Assembly (NCBI RefSeq): GCF_000300995.1
Contig: NZ_AMRJ01000017.1
Location: forward strand, 1 to 64,000
Direction of reading: 5' to 3'
Length of the DNA: 64,000 bases
Origin: Alcanivorax hongdengensis A-11-3
GTDB taxonomy: Bacteria > Pseudomonadota > Gammaproteobacteria > Pseudomonadales > Alcanivoracaceae
In this document: one piece after another, positions 1 to 8,158 of the stretch
How the letters are laid out: each line of letters opens with the position of its first letter
Position numbering within the stretch: the stretch's first letter is position 1
Made by a program: the position numbers and the translations under genes
The notes under the pieces: model-generated
Databases searched by the model: none
The model's input: only the letters and a program-made list of their open reading frames with translations
What the model was told of the DNA's origin: nothing

Positions 1-73
<73 letters not shown>

Positions 74-106
74 TTGACTGATTGTCAGCTTGCGCCAACG
101 AATTAG

Positions 107-182
107 TGGCGTCCCCTAGGGGAGTCGAACCCCTGTTACCGCCGTGAAAGGGCGGTGTCCTGGGCCACTAGACGAAGGGGAC
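107..182 (-). tRNA. gltT-like: tRNA-Glu (TTC)
   Basis: This is a 76-nt minus-strand cloverleaf with acceptor GTCCCCT/AGGGGAC, anticodon arm CCGCCCTTTCACGGCGG (anticodon TTC), T-arm AGGGGTTCGACTCCCCT and an encoded CCA-type end. It decodes glutamate codons. It is the promoter-proximal member of a two-tRNA unit with tRNA-Gly. The symbol is indicative only. Confidence 0.97.
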
Positions 183-215
183 CCATGCGATGACGTCTCC
201 GTCAAAGCGGCGCGT

Positions 216-244
216 AGGATAGGAATCTGACCCCCGGCCGTCAA
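216..244 (-). promoter_or_regulatory. Sigma-70 promoter of the tRNA-Glu/tRNA-Gly unit
   Basis: Reading the minus strand, TTGACG (239-244) is followed after exactly 17 nt by TATCCT (216-221). This is a near-consensus -35/-10 pair. Transcription would start near 209, about 27 nt before the mature 5' end of tRNA-Glu at 182. Confidence 0.75.
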
Positions 245-354
245 GCAGAAATTCATAAAAAACCGTCATTGACCTGAAAAAGACACACTGCTCTGATAAC
301 CGTCGGGCCGAAAGCCACACACACAACAGGCTCTTACAAAAAAGGGAGAGAGAA

Positions 355-1008
355 ATGACCATGAAGCTGTACGGTGCCGCGCTGTCACCGTTTGTCCGCA
401 AAACCCGGGTGGTGCTGGCCCTCAAGGGGCTGGAATATGAATCCGTGCATGTGGACCCCAACAACCCGCCACCGGACTATGAAAAAATCAGCCCCATGAA
501 GCGCATCCCGGCCCTGGAGGTGGATGGCCAGTATCTGGCAGATTCCGCCGCCATCTGCGCCTACCTGGAAAGAATCCAGCCACAACCGGCGCTCTACCCC
601 AGCGACCCCATGGCTTACGCCCGCACCCTCTGGTTCGAGCGCTACATTGACTACGACATTGCCGCCAACTGCACCTTTGGTGTGTTCCGCAACCGCATCA
701 TCATGCCGCTGATCGGCAAGACCTGCGACGAGGACAAGGTTCAGCATTACCTGGCCGAAAAGATTCCGCCGCTACTGGCCTATCTGGATCGGGAACTGGA
801 AGGGCGTGAATATCTGGTCGGTGACAGCCTGACCATCGCCGATATCGCCATGGGTAGTCAGATGGTCAACTTCCGCCATGGCGGTGAGTGCGTCGATCCG
901 CAACGCTACCCCAACCTGGCGGCCCACACAGAGCGCATGCATGCGCTGGCGCCCTTTGCGGCCACCATCGAGAAAGAGTCCGCCTTCATCGAGAAAGTCC
1001 GCGGCTGA
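355..1008 (+). CDS. Glutathione S-transferase family protein
   Basis: A 217-residue cytosolic enzyme of the soluble GST superfamily, predicted to conjugate or reduce electrophiles with glutathione. The N-terminal thioredoxin-like domain (about 1-82) has the LSPFVRK segment carrying the likely catalytic Ser11, the IPALEVDG cis-proline motif and the ADSAAICAYL glutathione-contact helix. An all-helical C-terminal domain follows (about 90-205). The length is normal for the family. GGGAGAG lies just upstream; ATG at 355 or the in-frame ATG at 361 could start translation. It is a single gene convergent with the ATP-grasp gene at 1038. The physiological substrate cannot be inferred. Confidence 0.93.
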   Translation: MTMKLYGAALSPFVRKTRVVLALKGLEYESVHVDPNNPPPDYEKISPMKRIPALEVDGQYLADSAAICAYLERIQPQPALYPSDPMAYARTLWFERYIDYDIAANCTFGVFRNRIIMPLIGKTCDEDKVQHYLAEKIPPLLAYLDRELEGREYLVGDSLTIADIAMGSQMVNFRHGGECVDPQRYPNLAAHTERMHALAPFAATIEKESAFIEKVRG

Positions 1009-1014
1009 CCGGGA

Positions 1015-1034
1015 ACGGGGCCCTGGCGCCCCGT
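1015..1034. terminator. Hairpin between convergent genes, possible bidirectional terminator
   Basis: ACGGGGC (1015-1021) pairs with GCCCCGT (1028-1034) around a 6-nt loop. It fills the 29-bp gap between the convergent GST and ATP-grasp genes. No clear U-tract follows on either strand, so termination is inferred mainly from position. Confidence 0.4.
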
Positions 1035-1037
1035 GAC

Positions 1038-2525
1038 TTACAGTGGCAACCCCAGTCGTTTGGCCTCCAGCCGACGCAGAAACTCCAGCATGATCTGCCG
1101 ATAGAGGTCTTCCCCCAGCCAGGCGTCTTCCACGCCGGCATCCACATTGGGGTTGTCATTGACTTCCATGACCACGATCTGGTCACCGGTCTGTTTCAAA
1201 TCCACGCCGTAGAGGCCGTTGCCCATCAGACGAGCCGCCTTGAGGGCCATTTTCAGCACCTTGGGCGGAACCTCATGGACCGGCACCGTGCGACTGTTGC
1301 CACTGGTGGTCTTGCCACTGCTCTGGTGGTTGTAGATCTGCCAGTGTCCCTTGCTCATGAAATACTGGCAGGCAAACAGCGGCCGGTTGTTGAGCACGCC
1401 GATACGCCAGTCGTAATCGGTGTACATGAAGGCCTGGGCCAGCACCACCGCCGACTGTTTCAGATAGCCGCCCAGAGCGGCTTTCAGTTCCTCCCGGGTT
1501 TCCACCTTGCTGATGCCCCGGGAAAAGCTGCCGTCGGGAATCTTCAGCACCATGGGCAGAGCCAGCTCTTCGATAAGGTGGTCTACCTGCTCTTCTTCGT
1601 CACTGAACACAAAGGCCGTGGACGGCACCGGCACACCGCTGGACTGCATCAGCTCCGCCAGGTAGATCTTGTTGGTGCAACGTAATATCGAGCCCGGATC
1701 GTCAATCACCACCATGCCTTCCTGCTCGGCCTTGCGGGCAAACTGGTAGGTGTAGTGATCCAGCGCCGTGGTCTCGCGAATGAACAGACCATCGTATTCG
1801 CCCAGGTGGGTATAGGCTTCACGGCCCACGGTTTCCACCTTGATGCCCAGTTGCCGACCGGCGCGGATAAACTGCTTGAGCGCCTTGCGGTTACTGGGAG
1901 GCATGGCCTCCTGCTCGTTGACCAGCATGGCCAGTTCGTAACGGTCCCCGCGGCGGCGACGCGGATTGCGCCATACCCGTGCATTGAACTGCTCCAGTGC
2001 CCGGGCGAACTCGTCTTCCTGAGCGCCCTTGAGCTGCTTGAGGCTGAGCGGTTTGAGCGCCACGATCTGCCACTGTTCGCGGCGGCGGAACTCCACTTTC
2101 AGGACCGGGCACGGCAACTGATCAAAAATCTGCCGCCCCAGCTCTGCCAGACCTTCCTGCTCGGTATGGCCAAAATACAGGGTCAGGGTGAAACGCGAGG
2201 CATCACTGCCCTGCTTCTTCATGGCCTTGTCGAGCACCGTTTCCAGGTGCTCGAAGTGCAGCCCGTACAGTGATTTGCGGCTGAGATCGTTGACCGTGCG
2301 CACCGATGGCAGCACACGCTGGCCACGGGCTTCCGCCAGCAGCGAGCAGTAATACCCCGGGCTCAGGTACTTGTAGCTTCGACACAGGTTGATCACCTGC
2401 ACCTGCTTGTCGGTGCAGACACTCTGGGCCGCCTGCAGATAGTCCCTGGCAGACAGCAAATGGCGGGTCGGGTAGTAGGCGGCCCAGTCAGCCGGGTCGT
2501 CCACCAGAATAATCACCTGGCTCAT
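1038..2525 (-). CDS. RimK-like ATP-grasp protein with RLAN N-terminal domain
   Basis: A 495-residue cytosolic protein. The N-terminal half (about 10-190) matches the RimK-like ATP-grasp N-terminal (RLAN) domain. The C-terminal part (about 275-485) is an ATP-grasp fold, with a CTNKIYLAELM helix, the DYDWRIGVLN segment and the metal-binding MEVNDNPN motif near the end. By family, such enzymes ligate amino acids or carboxylates at the expense of ATP, but the substrate of RLAN proteins is not established. I start at ATG 2525 because AGGA is well spaced before it; an in-frame GTG at 2549 lacks a ribosome site. No operon partner is evident. Confidence 0.9.
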   Translation of the reverse strand: MSQVIILVDDPADWAAYYPTRHLLSARDYLQAAQSVCTDKQVQVINLCRSYKYLSPGYYCSLLAEARGQRVLPSVRTVNDLSRKSLYGLHFEHLETVLDKAMKKQGSDASRFTLTLYFGHTEQEGLAELGRQIFDQLPCPVLKVEFRRREQWQIVALKPLSLKQLKGAQEDEFARALEQFNARVWRNPRRRRGDRYELAMLVNEQEAMPPSNRKALKQFIRAGRQLGIKVETVGREAYTHLGEYDGLFIRETTALDHYTYQFARKAEQEGMVVIDDPGSILRCTNKIYLAELMQSSGVPVPSTAFVFSDEEEQVDHLIEELALPMVLKIPDGSFSRGISKVETREELKAALGGYLKQSAVVLAQAFMYTDYDWRIGVLNNRPLFACQYFMSKGHWQIYNHQSSGKTTSGNSRTVPVHEVPPKVLKMALKAARLMGNGLYGVDLKQTGDQIVVMEVNDNPNVDAGVEDAWLGEDLYRQIMLEFLRRLEAKRLGLPL

Positions 2526-2603
2526 TGAACATCCTGTTACGGGCGTCACGAAGGTACGCCATCAGCGGCGAATGTAGGGCCACATCAGGCTGCCCCGCAA
2601 GCG

Positions 2604-3764
2604 TTATTTGGTGCCCTGCCAGCGCACCCGATAAATGGCGTTGGCGCTGTCATCACTGATCAGCAGGCTGCCATCGGCAGACACCATCACATCCGCCGGG
2701 CGCCCCCAGTATTTGCCGCCCAGCAGCGATTCGTGCAACCAGCCGGACACAAAGGGCTGGTAGTCCGTGACCTCACCATCTGGGCTCAGCCGGACACGAG
2801 TAACCCGGTAACCCGCCCGCTCGCTGCGGTTCCAGGAGCCGTGCTCGGCAATGAAGATATCGCCCCGGTAGGCTGCCGGAAACTGGTTGCCGGTGTAGAA
2901 CGTCATACCCAGCGGGGCATGGTGGGCAGGAATCAGCAGCGCCGGCTTGCGGTAATCCGCCGGTGACTTGCCCTTGCCAAATTCCGGGTCCGGCGTGTCA
3001 CCGCCATGAATGTAGGGGTAACCAAAGTGGTCACCCGCCTTGACCAACCGATTGAGTTCGTCCGCCGGGTGGCTGTCACCCAGCCAGTCACGACCATTGT
3101 CGGTAAACCACAGTTCGTTATTGCCGGGCCGCAGGGCAAAACCCACGGAATTGCGCACGCCAAGGGCCAGGGTTCGCAGACTGCCGGTTGATAGATCCAG
3201 CGCCTGAATGGAGGCATAGGGCAGCGCCGGGTCACAGATATTGCATGGCGCGCCCACCGGCACGATCAGCTCGCCATTGGGCAGAAAGTCCAGGTACTTC
3301 CAGCCGTGATGGGTATCGGTGGGGAAATCCGCGTAACGCACCTGCGGGGCCGGCGGCGCCGCCAGGTGATCGAGGATCGCCGGCCAGGCGAGAATACGGC
3401 TGACCGCCGCCACGTAGAGAGTGCCGTTCCGGTAAGCCACTCCAGAAGGCAGGGTTAGCGAATCGGCAATTTGCCAGCGCTGGTCCGCCTTGCCATCGCC
3501 ATCGCTGTCGCGCAGGGCCCATACCTGGCCAGCCTTGCGAGAGCCGACGAAAACGGTGCCATCCGGCGCCTGGGCCATCTGGCGGGCGTTCTCTACATCC
3601 GCGGCATAGACCGACACAGAGAAGCCCTCCGGCACCTGCAAACGAGAAACCGGCGGTGCAGCCTGCGCTACCAGCGGCAGGCAGAGAAGACACTCAGGAA
3701 GCCGTTTTGCCCATCGACGAATCCGGCTTGTCGGCAGCCGGGTGCCCCGCTTTTTCCAGTGCAT
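2604..3764 (-). CDS. PQQ-dependent sugar dehydrogenase-like beta-propeller protein (YliI family)
   Basis: A 386-residue secreted protein with a basic N-terminus followed by a short hydrophobic signal (LPECLLCLPLVAQA). The remainder is a glucose/sorbosone dehydrogenase six-bladed propeller with family segments DTHHGWKYLDFLPNG, GVRNSVGFALRPG, ELNRLVKAGDHFGYPY and AEHGSWNRS. The family oxidises aldoses with PQQ in the periplasm; no PQQ biosynthesis genes are in the window. The only ATG (3764) overlaps the end of ccmE by 71 nt, which is long for a real overlap, so translation may begin at a weaker internal codon. It is the last gene of the ccmABCDE run. Confidence 0.88.
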   Translation of the reverse strand: MHWKKRGTRLPTSRIRRWAKRLPECLLCLPLVAQAAPPVSRLQVPEGFSVSVYAADVENARQMAQAPDGTVFVGSRKAGQVWALRDSDGDGKADQRWQIADSLTLPSGVAYRNGTLYVAAVSRILAWPAILDHLAAPPAPQVRYADFPTDTHHGWKYLDFLPNGELIVPVGAPCNICDPALPYASIQALDLSTGSLRTLALGVRNSVGFALRPGNNELWFTDNGRDWLGDSHPADELNRLVKAGDHFGYPYIHGGDTPDPEFGKGKSPADYRKPALLIPAHHAPLGMTFYTGNQFPAAYRGDIFIAEHGSWNRSERAGYRVTRVRLSPDGEVTDYQPFVSGWLHESLLGGKYWGRPADVMVSADGSLLISDDSANAIYRVRWQGTK

Positions 3765-4167
3765 CCTTCACCTCCGGCGGCATATAGGTCTCGTCATGCT
3801 TGGCCAGCACTTCATCGGCTTCGAAGCGCTGCCGGCTGATCAGGGTACCGTTGGCCACAATGCCCTGCCCCTCCCGGAAAAGGTCCGGCAGGATACCCTG
3901 ATAATGCACCACAAAACTGCCCTTACCATCCGTCAGTGTGAACTGCACATCCAGACTTTGCGGGTCGCGCTTGACGCTGCCGGGCACCACCAGCCCGCCC
4001 ACTCGCATTTTGCTGTTCAGCGGCGCCTCGCCACTGACAATCTGCTGCGGGGTATAGAAGAGGTTGATGTTCTGGCGCAGGGCATAAAAAATCAGCCCCA
4101 CGGCAATAGCCAGCCCCACCAGGATCACCGCGACAATGGCCAGGCGCTGTTTACGTACCGGATTCAT
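3694..4167 (-). CDS. ccmE: Cytochrome c maturation heme chaperone CcmE
   Basis: A 157-residue periplasmic heme chaperone anchored by one N-terminal helix (about 10-30), followed by an OB-fold domain. The covalent heme site HDETY is present, with His124 and Tyr128 in the HxxxY spacing of the family. It receives heme from CcmC and hands it to CcmF for ligation to apocytochrome c. It overlaps ccmD by 17 nt, so the two are translationally coupled. The length is typical. Confidence 0.97.
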   Translation of the reverse strand: MNPVRKQRLAIVAVILVGLAIAVGLIFYALRQNINLFYTPQQIVSGEAPLNSKMRVGGLVVPGSVKRDPQSLDVQFTLTDGKGSFVVHYQGILPDLFREGQGIVANGTLISRQRFEADEVLAKHDETYMPPEVKDALEKAGHPAADKPDSSMGKTAS

Positions 4168-4351
4168 GGGTGTTCTCGGTCTGTTGTTGGCGGCGCGCCT
4201 GGCGCGCCAGGGTATCTCGCATCACGGTGGACTGGCGGACCGCCTGTACCATGCTGGCCACAATCACCACCGCACTGATGCCGTAGGCGGTCCACACATA
4301 GACACCACGACCGCCCATGGCCAGAAAGTCCGCAAAGGAATCAAACACCAT
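4151..4351 (-). CDS. ccmD: Heme exporter small subunit CcmD
   Basis: A 66-residue protein with one transmembrane helix (roughly 20-36) and a charged cytosolic tail (RQARRQQQTE), the normal CcmD architecture. It stabilises the CcmABC complex and helps release holo-CcmE. Its ATG overlaps the ccmC stop (ATGA) and its end overlaps ccmE, which supports one operon. Confidence 0.92.
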   Translation of the reverse strand: MVFDSFADFLAMGGRGVYVWTAYGISAVVIVASMVQAVRQSTVMRDTLARQARRQQQTENTHESGT

Positions 4352-5109
4352 CAGCGCCCTCCTGCTGCAACCAGCTGTTTGACCCAGCCACTGCGCCGCT
4401 CACGGCTGAGAATCTCGGTGCGAGCCCGCACCATCACATTGACCGCATAGAGCAGCCAGGTTCCCAGCATACTGATCAGCAGCGGGTACTTCATGGCCGG
4501 GTTGATGGTGGACTCCCCCACCAGCTTGAGGGTGGAGCCCTGGTGCAGAGTATTCACCCACTCCACGGAATATTTGACGATCACCACATTGATCACCCCG
4601 ACCATGGCCAGCAAACCGGCGGCCCGGGCCGCCTGGCGGGGGTCACGGATGGCATTCTGCAGGGCGATGACACCGATATACATGAACAGCAGAATCAGCA
4701 TGGAGGTCATGCGCGCATCCCACTGCCAGTAAGTCCCCCAGGTGGGTTTGCCCCAGAGCGCCCCGGTGACCAGGGAAATGGCCGTCAACGCCGCCCCGAA
4801 CGGGGCAATCGCCTTGATCATGATTTCTGCCATCTTCATGCGCCAGACCACCGCCACCATGCCGGCGATGCCCATGGCCACATAGCCCATCAGGGCGCCG
4901 CTGGAGGCCGGCACGTGAATGTAGATGATGCGATAGCTGTTGCCCTGCTGGTAATCCGGCGGCGCAAAGGCCAGCCCCCAGACAATGCCAACCACAAAAG
5001 TGATCAGGGCAATAGGGGTCAGCCACGGCAATACCGCCGAACTGAACCGGTAGAAGTAGCGCGGCGAGCCCAGCTGGTGATACCCGCGTTTTATGGTTTT
5101 CCAGAGCAT
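4351..5109 (-). CDS. ccmC: Heme exporter membrane protein CcmC
   Basis: A 252-residue inner-membrane protein with six predicted helices. It belongs to the heme-handling superfamily and carries the tryptophan-rich loop GTYWQWDARMTS that presents heme to CcmE, as well as conserved histidines in the periplasmic loops (IHVPASSG). It starts directly after the ccmB stop codon. Family length is about 245-255. Confidence 0.96.
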   Translation of the reverse strand: MLWKTIKRGYHQLGSPRYFYRFSSAVLPWLTPIALITFVVGIVWGLAFAPPDYQQGNSYRIIYIHVPASSGALMGYVAMGIAGMVAVVWRMKMAEIMIKAIAPFGAALTAISLVTGALWGKPTWGTYWQWDARMTSMLILLFMYIGVIALQNAIRDPRQAARAAGLLAMVGVINVVIVKYSVEWVNTLHQGSTLKLVGESTINPAMKYPLLISMLGTWLLYAVNVMVRARTEILSRERRSGWVKQLVAAGGR

Positions 5110-5778
5110 TTAATTACCCGAGCTGATTTTCAGGCCCGCGGCCACTGCCAGTGGCCCCAGGCTTAACGTCAATGCCAACAGCGCACCCAGTACGGCAAGC
5201 ACACCGTCCACCGGGCCGCCCTGCACGGCGGTCGTCACCGCACCGGCACCGAAAATCAGCACCGGGATATAAAGCGGCAATACCAGCACCGCCAGCAGGA
5301 TGCCGCCGCGATTCAGGCCCACGGTCAATGCCGCGCCAATGGCGCCCACCACCGTCAGGCTCGGTGTACCCAGCAGAATGCTGAGCATCAGCGGCTCCAG
5401 CGCCAGCGTGGGCAGCTGCATCATGTGCCCCAGCAGCGGCGACACCAGCACCAGCGGCAGACCGGTCATCAGCCAGTGGGCCAGCAACTTGGCGCTGACC
5501 GGGATGACCGGCAACACCGGAGCGGTAAGCAACTGATCCAGCACACCGCTTTCCTGGTCACGGCGGAACAGGCCGTCCATGGACAACATGACCGCCAGCA
5601 AGGCCGCCACCCAGACCACCCCCGGCGCCACCAGAGCCAACTGTTTGGGCTCCGGGGAGATAGCCAGAGGAAACAGGCTGACGACCATGACAAAAAAGAA
5701 CAGGGGGTTGATGATTTCTGCAGGGTTGCGCCACAGAAGCAGTAACTCGCGCATCAGCGTGGCCCGGAACGCCCTCAT
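5110..5778 (-). CDS. ccmB: Heme exporter membrane protein CcmB
   Basis: A 222-residue polytopic membrane protein with six hydrophobic segments, the membrane partner of the CcmA ATPase. The N-terminal LMRELLLLWRNPAEIINPL stretch is characteristic of the family. Its start overlaps the ccmA stop by 4 nt and its stop abuts the ccmC start. It powers the CcmABCD complex that releases holo-CcmE. Confidence 0.96.
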   Translation of the reverse strand: MRAFRATLMRELLLLWRNPAEIINPLFFFVMVVSLFPLAISPEPKQLALVAPGVVWVAALLAVMLSMDGLFRRDQESGVLDQLLTAPVLPVIPVSAKLLAHWLMTGLPLVLVSPLLGHMMQLPTLALEPLMLSILLGTPSLTVVGAIGAALTVGLNRGGILLAVLVLPLYIPVLIFGAGAVTTAVQGGPVDGVLAVLGALLALTLSLGPLAVAAGLKISSGN

Positions 5779-6398
5779 GACACCACCTCGGCCTGACCGC
5801 CGGCAAGATGCAGACGACGTACCCGCCCGTCCACCCGATGGTGGGAGGTATAGATCACGAGGGTACCCTGCCCGGCCGCCGACTGGAGGCAGGCATCCAG
5901 GCTTTCCACGCCATGCTGGTCAATGGCCGTGTAGGGCTCATCGAGCACCCAGACCCGTTTGCGTGACAGCCACAGGCGGGCCAGCGCAATACGCCGCTTT
6001 TGCCCGGCGGACAGGTGCGCCGCCGGCACATCCTCGAAGCCGCGCAGGCCCACCGCCTGCAGCGCTGACATAAGATCCCCGGCCTGCCCGTTGAGCGCAC
6101 AGGCAAAACGCAGGTTCTCTTCTGCGCTCAGCTCCTCACGGATCCCCGGTTGGTGGCCCAGGTAGAGCAGTTCCTCCTGCAGGCGAGGTATGGCCCACTG
6201 GCAACGACCTTCATAAAAGCCATGCAGGCCCACCAGAATGCGCAGCAGGGTGGTCTTGCCCGCCCCATTGGCCCCGGTGATCTGCCAGATTTCGCCGGCG
6301 CGGGCCTGCATGGTCAGGCCGCTGAACAGCACCCGGTCGTCACGCTCGCAGGCCAGTGACGCCAGGGTCAGCAATGCGGTATTCGCCGTCTCTGTCAC
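5775..6398 (-). CDS. ccmA: Heme exporter ATP-binding protein CcmA
   Basis: A 207-residue ABC ATPase with Walker A GANGAGKTT (about 43-51), signature LSAGQKRR and Walker B ending VLDEPYTAID. It couples ATP hydrolysis to release of heme-loaded CcmE. GTG at 6398 has GGTGGA six nt upstream and gives the usual length; an upstream TTG at 6417-6419 is less likely. It is the first gene of ccmABCDE, while ccmF-I lie about 20 kb away at 26285-30222. Confidence 0.95.
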   Translation of the reverse strand: MTETANTALLTLASLACERDDRVLFSGLTMQARAGEIWQITGANGAGKTTLLRILVGLHGFYEGRCQWAIPRLQEELLYLGHQPGIREELSAEENLRFACALNGQAGDLMSALQAVGLRGFEDVPAAHLSAGQKRRIALARLWLSRKRVWVLDEPYTAIDQHGVESLDACLQSAAGQGTLVIYTSHHRVDGRVRRLHLAGGQAEVVS

Positions 6399-6512
6399 AA
6401 TCCATCCACCCCGGTTCAAGCAGCCCAGACTATAGCACGGTGGTACGCTATTGTTTTGACGTTACCCTTATGCTGAGTGTGCCACCTTGCAAGCCCGTAA
6501 AGGAGAGATGCC

Positions 6513-7070
6513 ATGAGACTTGCCCCGCTTTCCCTGGTGCTGGTGCTGCCCTTGCTTCTAAGCGCCTGTGGCGGTCAGGACCAGGCTCCGCTGGAAACCG
6601 TCAAGCAGGTGGACCTGGAGCGCTACACCGGCACCTGGTACGAGATTGCGCGCCTGCCCCAGTGGTTCCAGCGGGGTTGCTATGACTCCACCGCCACCTA
6701 CAGCCTCAACCCGGATGGCAGCATCAACGTGGTCAATCGTTGCCGCAAGGGCGATGACAACAGCGAGGAGGCCCACGGTACTGCCACCGTGGTGGACGGC
6801 AGTGGCAACGCCAAATTGAAGGTACGCTTTGATAACTGGTTCTCGAGGCTGTTCCCCACCATTACCGAGGGCAACTACTGGATCCTGGCACTGGACCAGA
6901 ATTACCAGAGCGTGGTGATCGGCGAACCGGGCCGTGAGTATCTGTGGATACTGGCCCGCCAGCCGCAACTGTCCGAAGACCGTTACCAGGCCCTGGTCAG
7001 CATCGCCCGCGACAAGGACTTCCCGGTGGATCAGCTCAAACGCAACCGCAACCTGCGCCCGTCGCCCTGA
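6513..7070 (+). CDS. blc: Outer-membrane lipocalin lipoprotein (Blc-like)
   Basis: A 185-residue lipoprotein. The signal peptide ends in the lipobox LLSAC, with Cys19 lipidated. The mature part begins the lipocalin barrel with GTWYEIARL (Gly40-x-Trp42), and family segments NVVNRC and GNYWILALD follow. Bacterial lipocalins bind fatty acids or lysophospholipids at the outer membrane. AGGAGAG precedes the ATG. Two bases separate it from the next gene, so the four following ORFs may form one transcript. Confidence 0.94.
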   Translation: MRLAPLSLVLVLPLLLSACGGQDQAPLETVKQVDLERYTGTWYEIARLPQWFQRGCYDSTATYSLNPDGSINVVNRCRKGDDNSEEAHGTATVVDGSGNAKLKVRFDNWFSRLFPTITEGNYWILALDQNYQSVVIGEPGREYLWILARQPQLSEDRYQALVSIARDKDFPVDQLKRNRNLRPSP

Positions 7071-7072
7071 TC

Positions 7073-7477
7073 ATGGAACATCACGTCTATTTTGCCGTTT
7101 TCGGGTTTGATCACGACCCCGCCCAGCTGGATCTGATGCTGGGCCAGAGCGCCGATGACTACTGGCGCGTCGGTGACACCTATAGCGACCTGGTGCCGGA
7201 AGCCCGGCGCCGGGAAAATCGCTGGATCCTGTCCAGCCAGCTTGACCGTGATGCCAGCCATCGCGATCACTTCGAAAAGCTGCTGCGCAAACTGCAGACG
7301 CTGGCCGGGCATCTGCCACAACTGGAACAGCATCACTATCGTTTCGGGATCGGCGTGTCACAATACTTCTTCATGGATGACCCGGCGTTCTACCTGCCCG
7401 CCGAGCTGATAGACGGCTTTCGGGCGCTGGGTTTCGAGATCCGCTTTGATCAGCTGGGACTGGACGAGAGGGCCTGA
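7073..7477 (+). CDS. DUF4279 domain protein
   Basis: A 134-residue soluble protein with no signal peptide. The pattern (N-terminal beta strand YFAVFGFDHDPAQLDLMLG, WILSSQLD, a helix of paired leucines, then GVSQYFFMDDPAFYLPAEL) fits DUF4279, whose function is unknown. It starts 2 nt after the lipocalin stop and its own stop overlaps the next ATG, so it is embedded in an operon with CYTH and CHAD proteins. I assign no activity. Confidence 0.8.
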   Translation: MEHHVYFAVFGFDHDPAQLDLMLGQSADDYWRVGDTYSDLVPEARRRENRWILSSQLDRDASHRDHFEKLLRKLQTLAGHLPQLEQHHYRFGIGVSQYFFMDDPAFYLPAELIDGFRALGFEIRFDQLGLDERA

Positions 7478-7941
7478 TGGCACGGGAAATCGAACGCAAA
7501 TTCCTGGTCAACGATAGCACCATCATTGACGGCCTGGACGGCCAGCGTCTGACTCAGGGGTATCTGAGCCACGACAAGCACGCCACGGTACGAGTGCGTA
7601 TTGCCGGCGACCGGGCTTGGCTGACCCTCAAGGGCAAGACCGAAGGGCACAGTCGTCTGGAATTCGAATACCCGGTGCCAGTCAGCGATGCCCGCCAGAT
7701 GCTGGAGGCATTGTGTCGCCAGGGAGTCATCGACAAGACCCGCTACCGCCTGCCCCAGGGCGAGCTGTGTTGGGAAATCGATGTCTTTCACGGCGATAAC
7801 GCGGGGTTGGTGGTGGCCGAAATCGAGCTACCCGATGAAGATACCGACTTTGCCCGGCCGACCTGGCTGGGTGAAGAGGTCAGCCACGATCCCCGTTATT
7901 TCAACAGCGCCCTCAGCAGCCATCCTTACCGCCACTGGTAA
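7477..7941 (+). CDS. ygiF-like: CYTH domain triphosphate tunnel metalloenzyme
   Basis: A 154-residue single-domain CYTH protein. It opens with the signature EIERK (residues 4-8) and carries alternating charged strands that line the tunnel (TVRVRI, AWLTLKGK, RLEFEYPVP, WEIDVFHG, VAEIELP). Family members hydrolyse inorganic triphosphate or act on organic triphosphates; single-domain proteobacterial forms are mostly triphosphatases. The ATG overlaps the previous stop by one base. A CHAD gene follows closely, the classic CYTH/CHAD pairing, here as separate proteins rather than the fused E. coli YgiF. Confidence 0.93.
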   Translation: MAREIERKFLVNDSTIIDGLDGQRLTQGYLSHDKHATVRVRIAGDRAWLTLKGKTEGHSRLEFEYPVPVSDARQMLEALCRQGVIDKTRYRLPQGELCWEIDVFHGDNAGLVVAEIELPDEDTDFARPTWLGEEVSHDPRYFNSALSSHPYRHW

Positions 7942-7954
7942 GCGGGACCCGGCC

Positions 7955-8158
7955 ATGCTCGCAGGTCACGGAACCTTCATTCTCTGGCGTCAGGATGACA
8001 ACGGCGTGCGCGTACCGATGCGCCGCTACCAGAATCATCAGCAGGCCCGACAGGCCTGCGAATATTATCAGCGTCTGGGACACAAGCAGCATTACTGGGT
8101 GGAGCATGACAACGCCGACTCTGATCCGTCAGCTGACGGAGCAGGCCCGCCAGCGTGA
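7955..8158 (+). CDS. Small conserved-looking hypothetical protein between CYTH and CHAD genes
   Basis: A 67-residue ORF of unknown function. The first 45 residues are rich in aromatic and basic positions (FILWRQDDNGVRVPMRRY, then CEYYQRLGHKQHYWVE) and look like a compact beta-alpha-beta unit. The tail is low-complexity. It starts 13 nt after the CYTH stop and overlaps the CHAD start by 53 nt, in a gap otherwise too large for such a tight operon. No homolog comes to mind with confidence. Confidence 0.55.
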   Translation: MLAGHGTFILWRQDDNGVRVPMRRYQNHQQARQACEYYQRLGHKQHYWVEHDNADSDPSADGAGPPA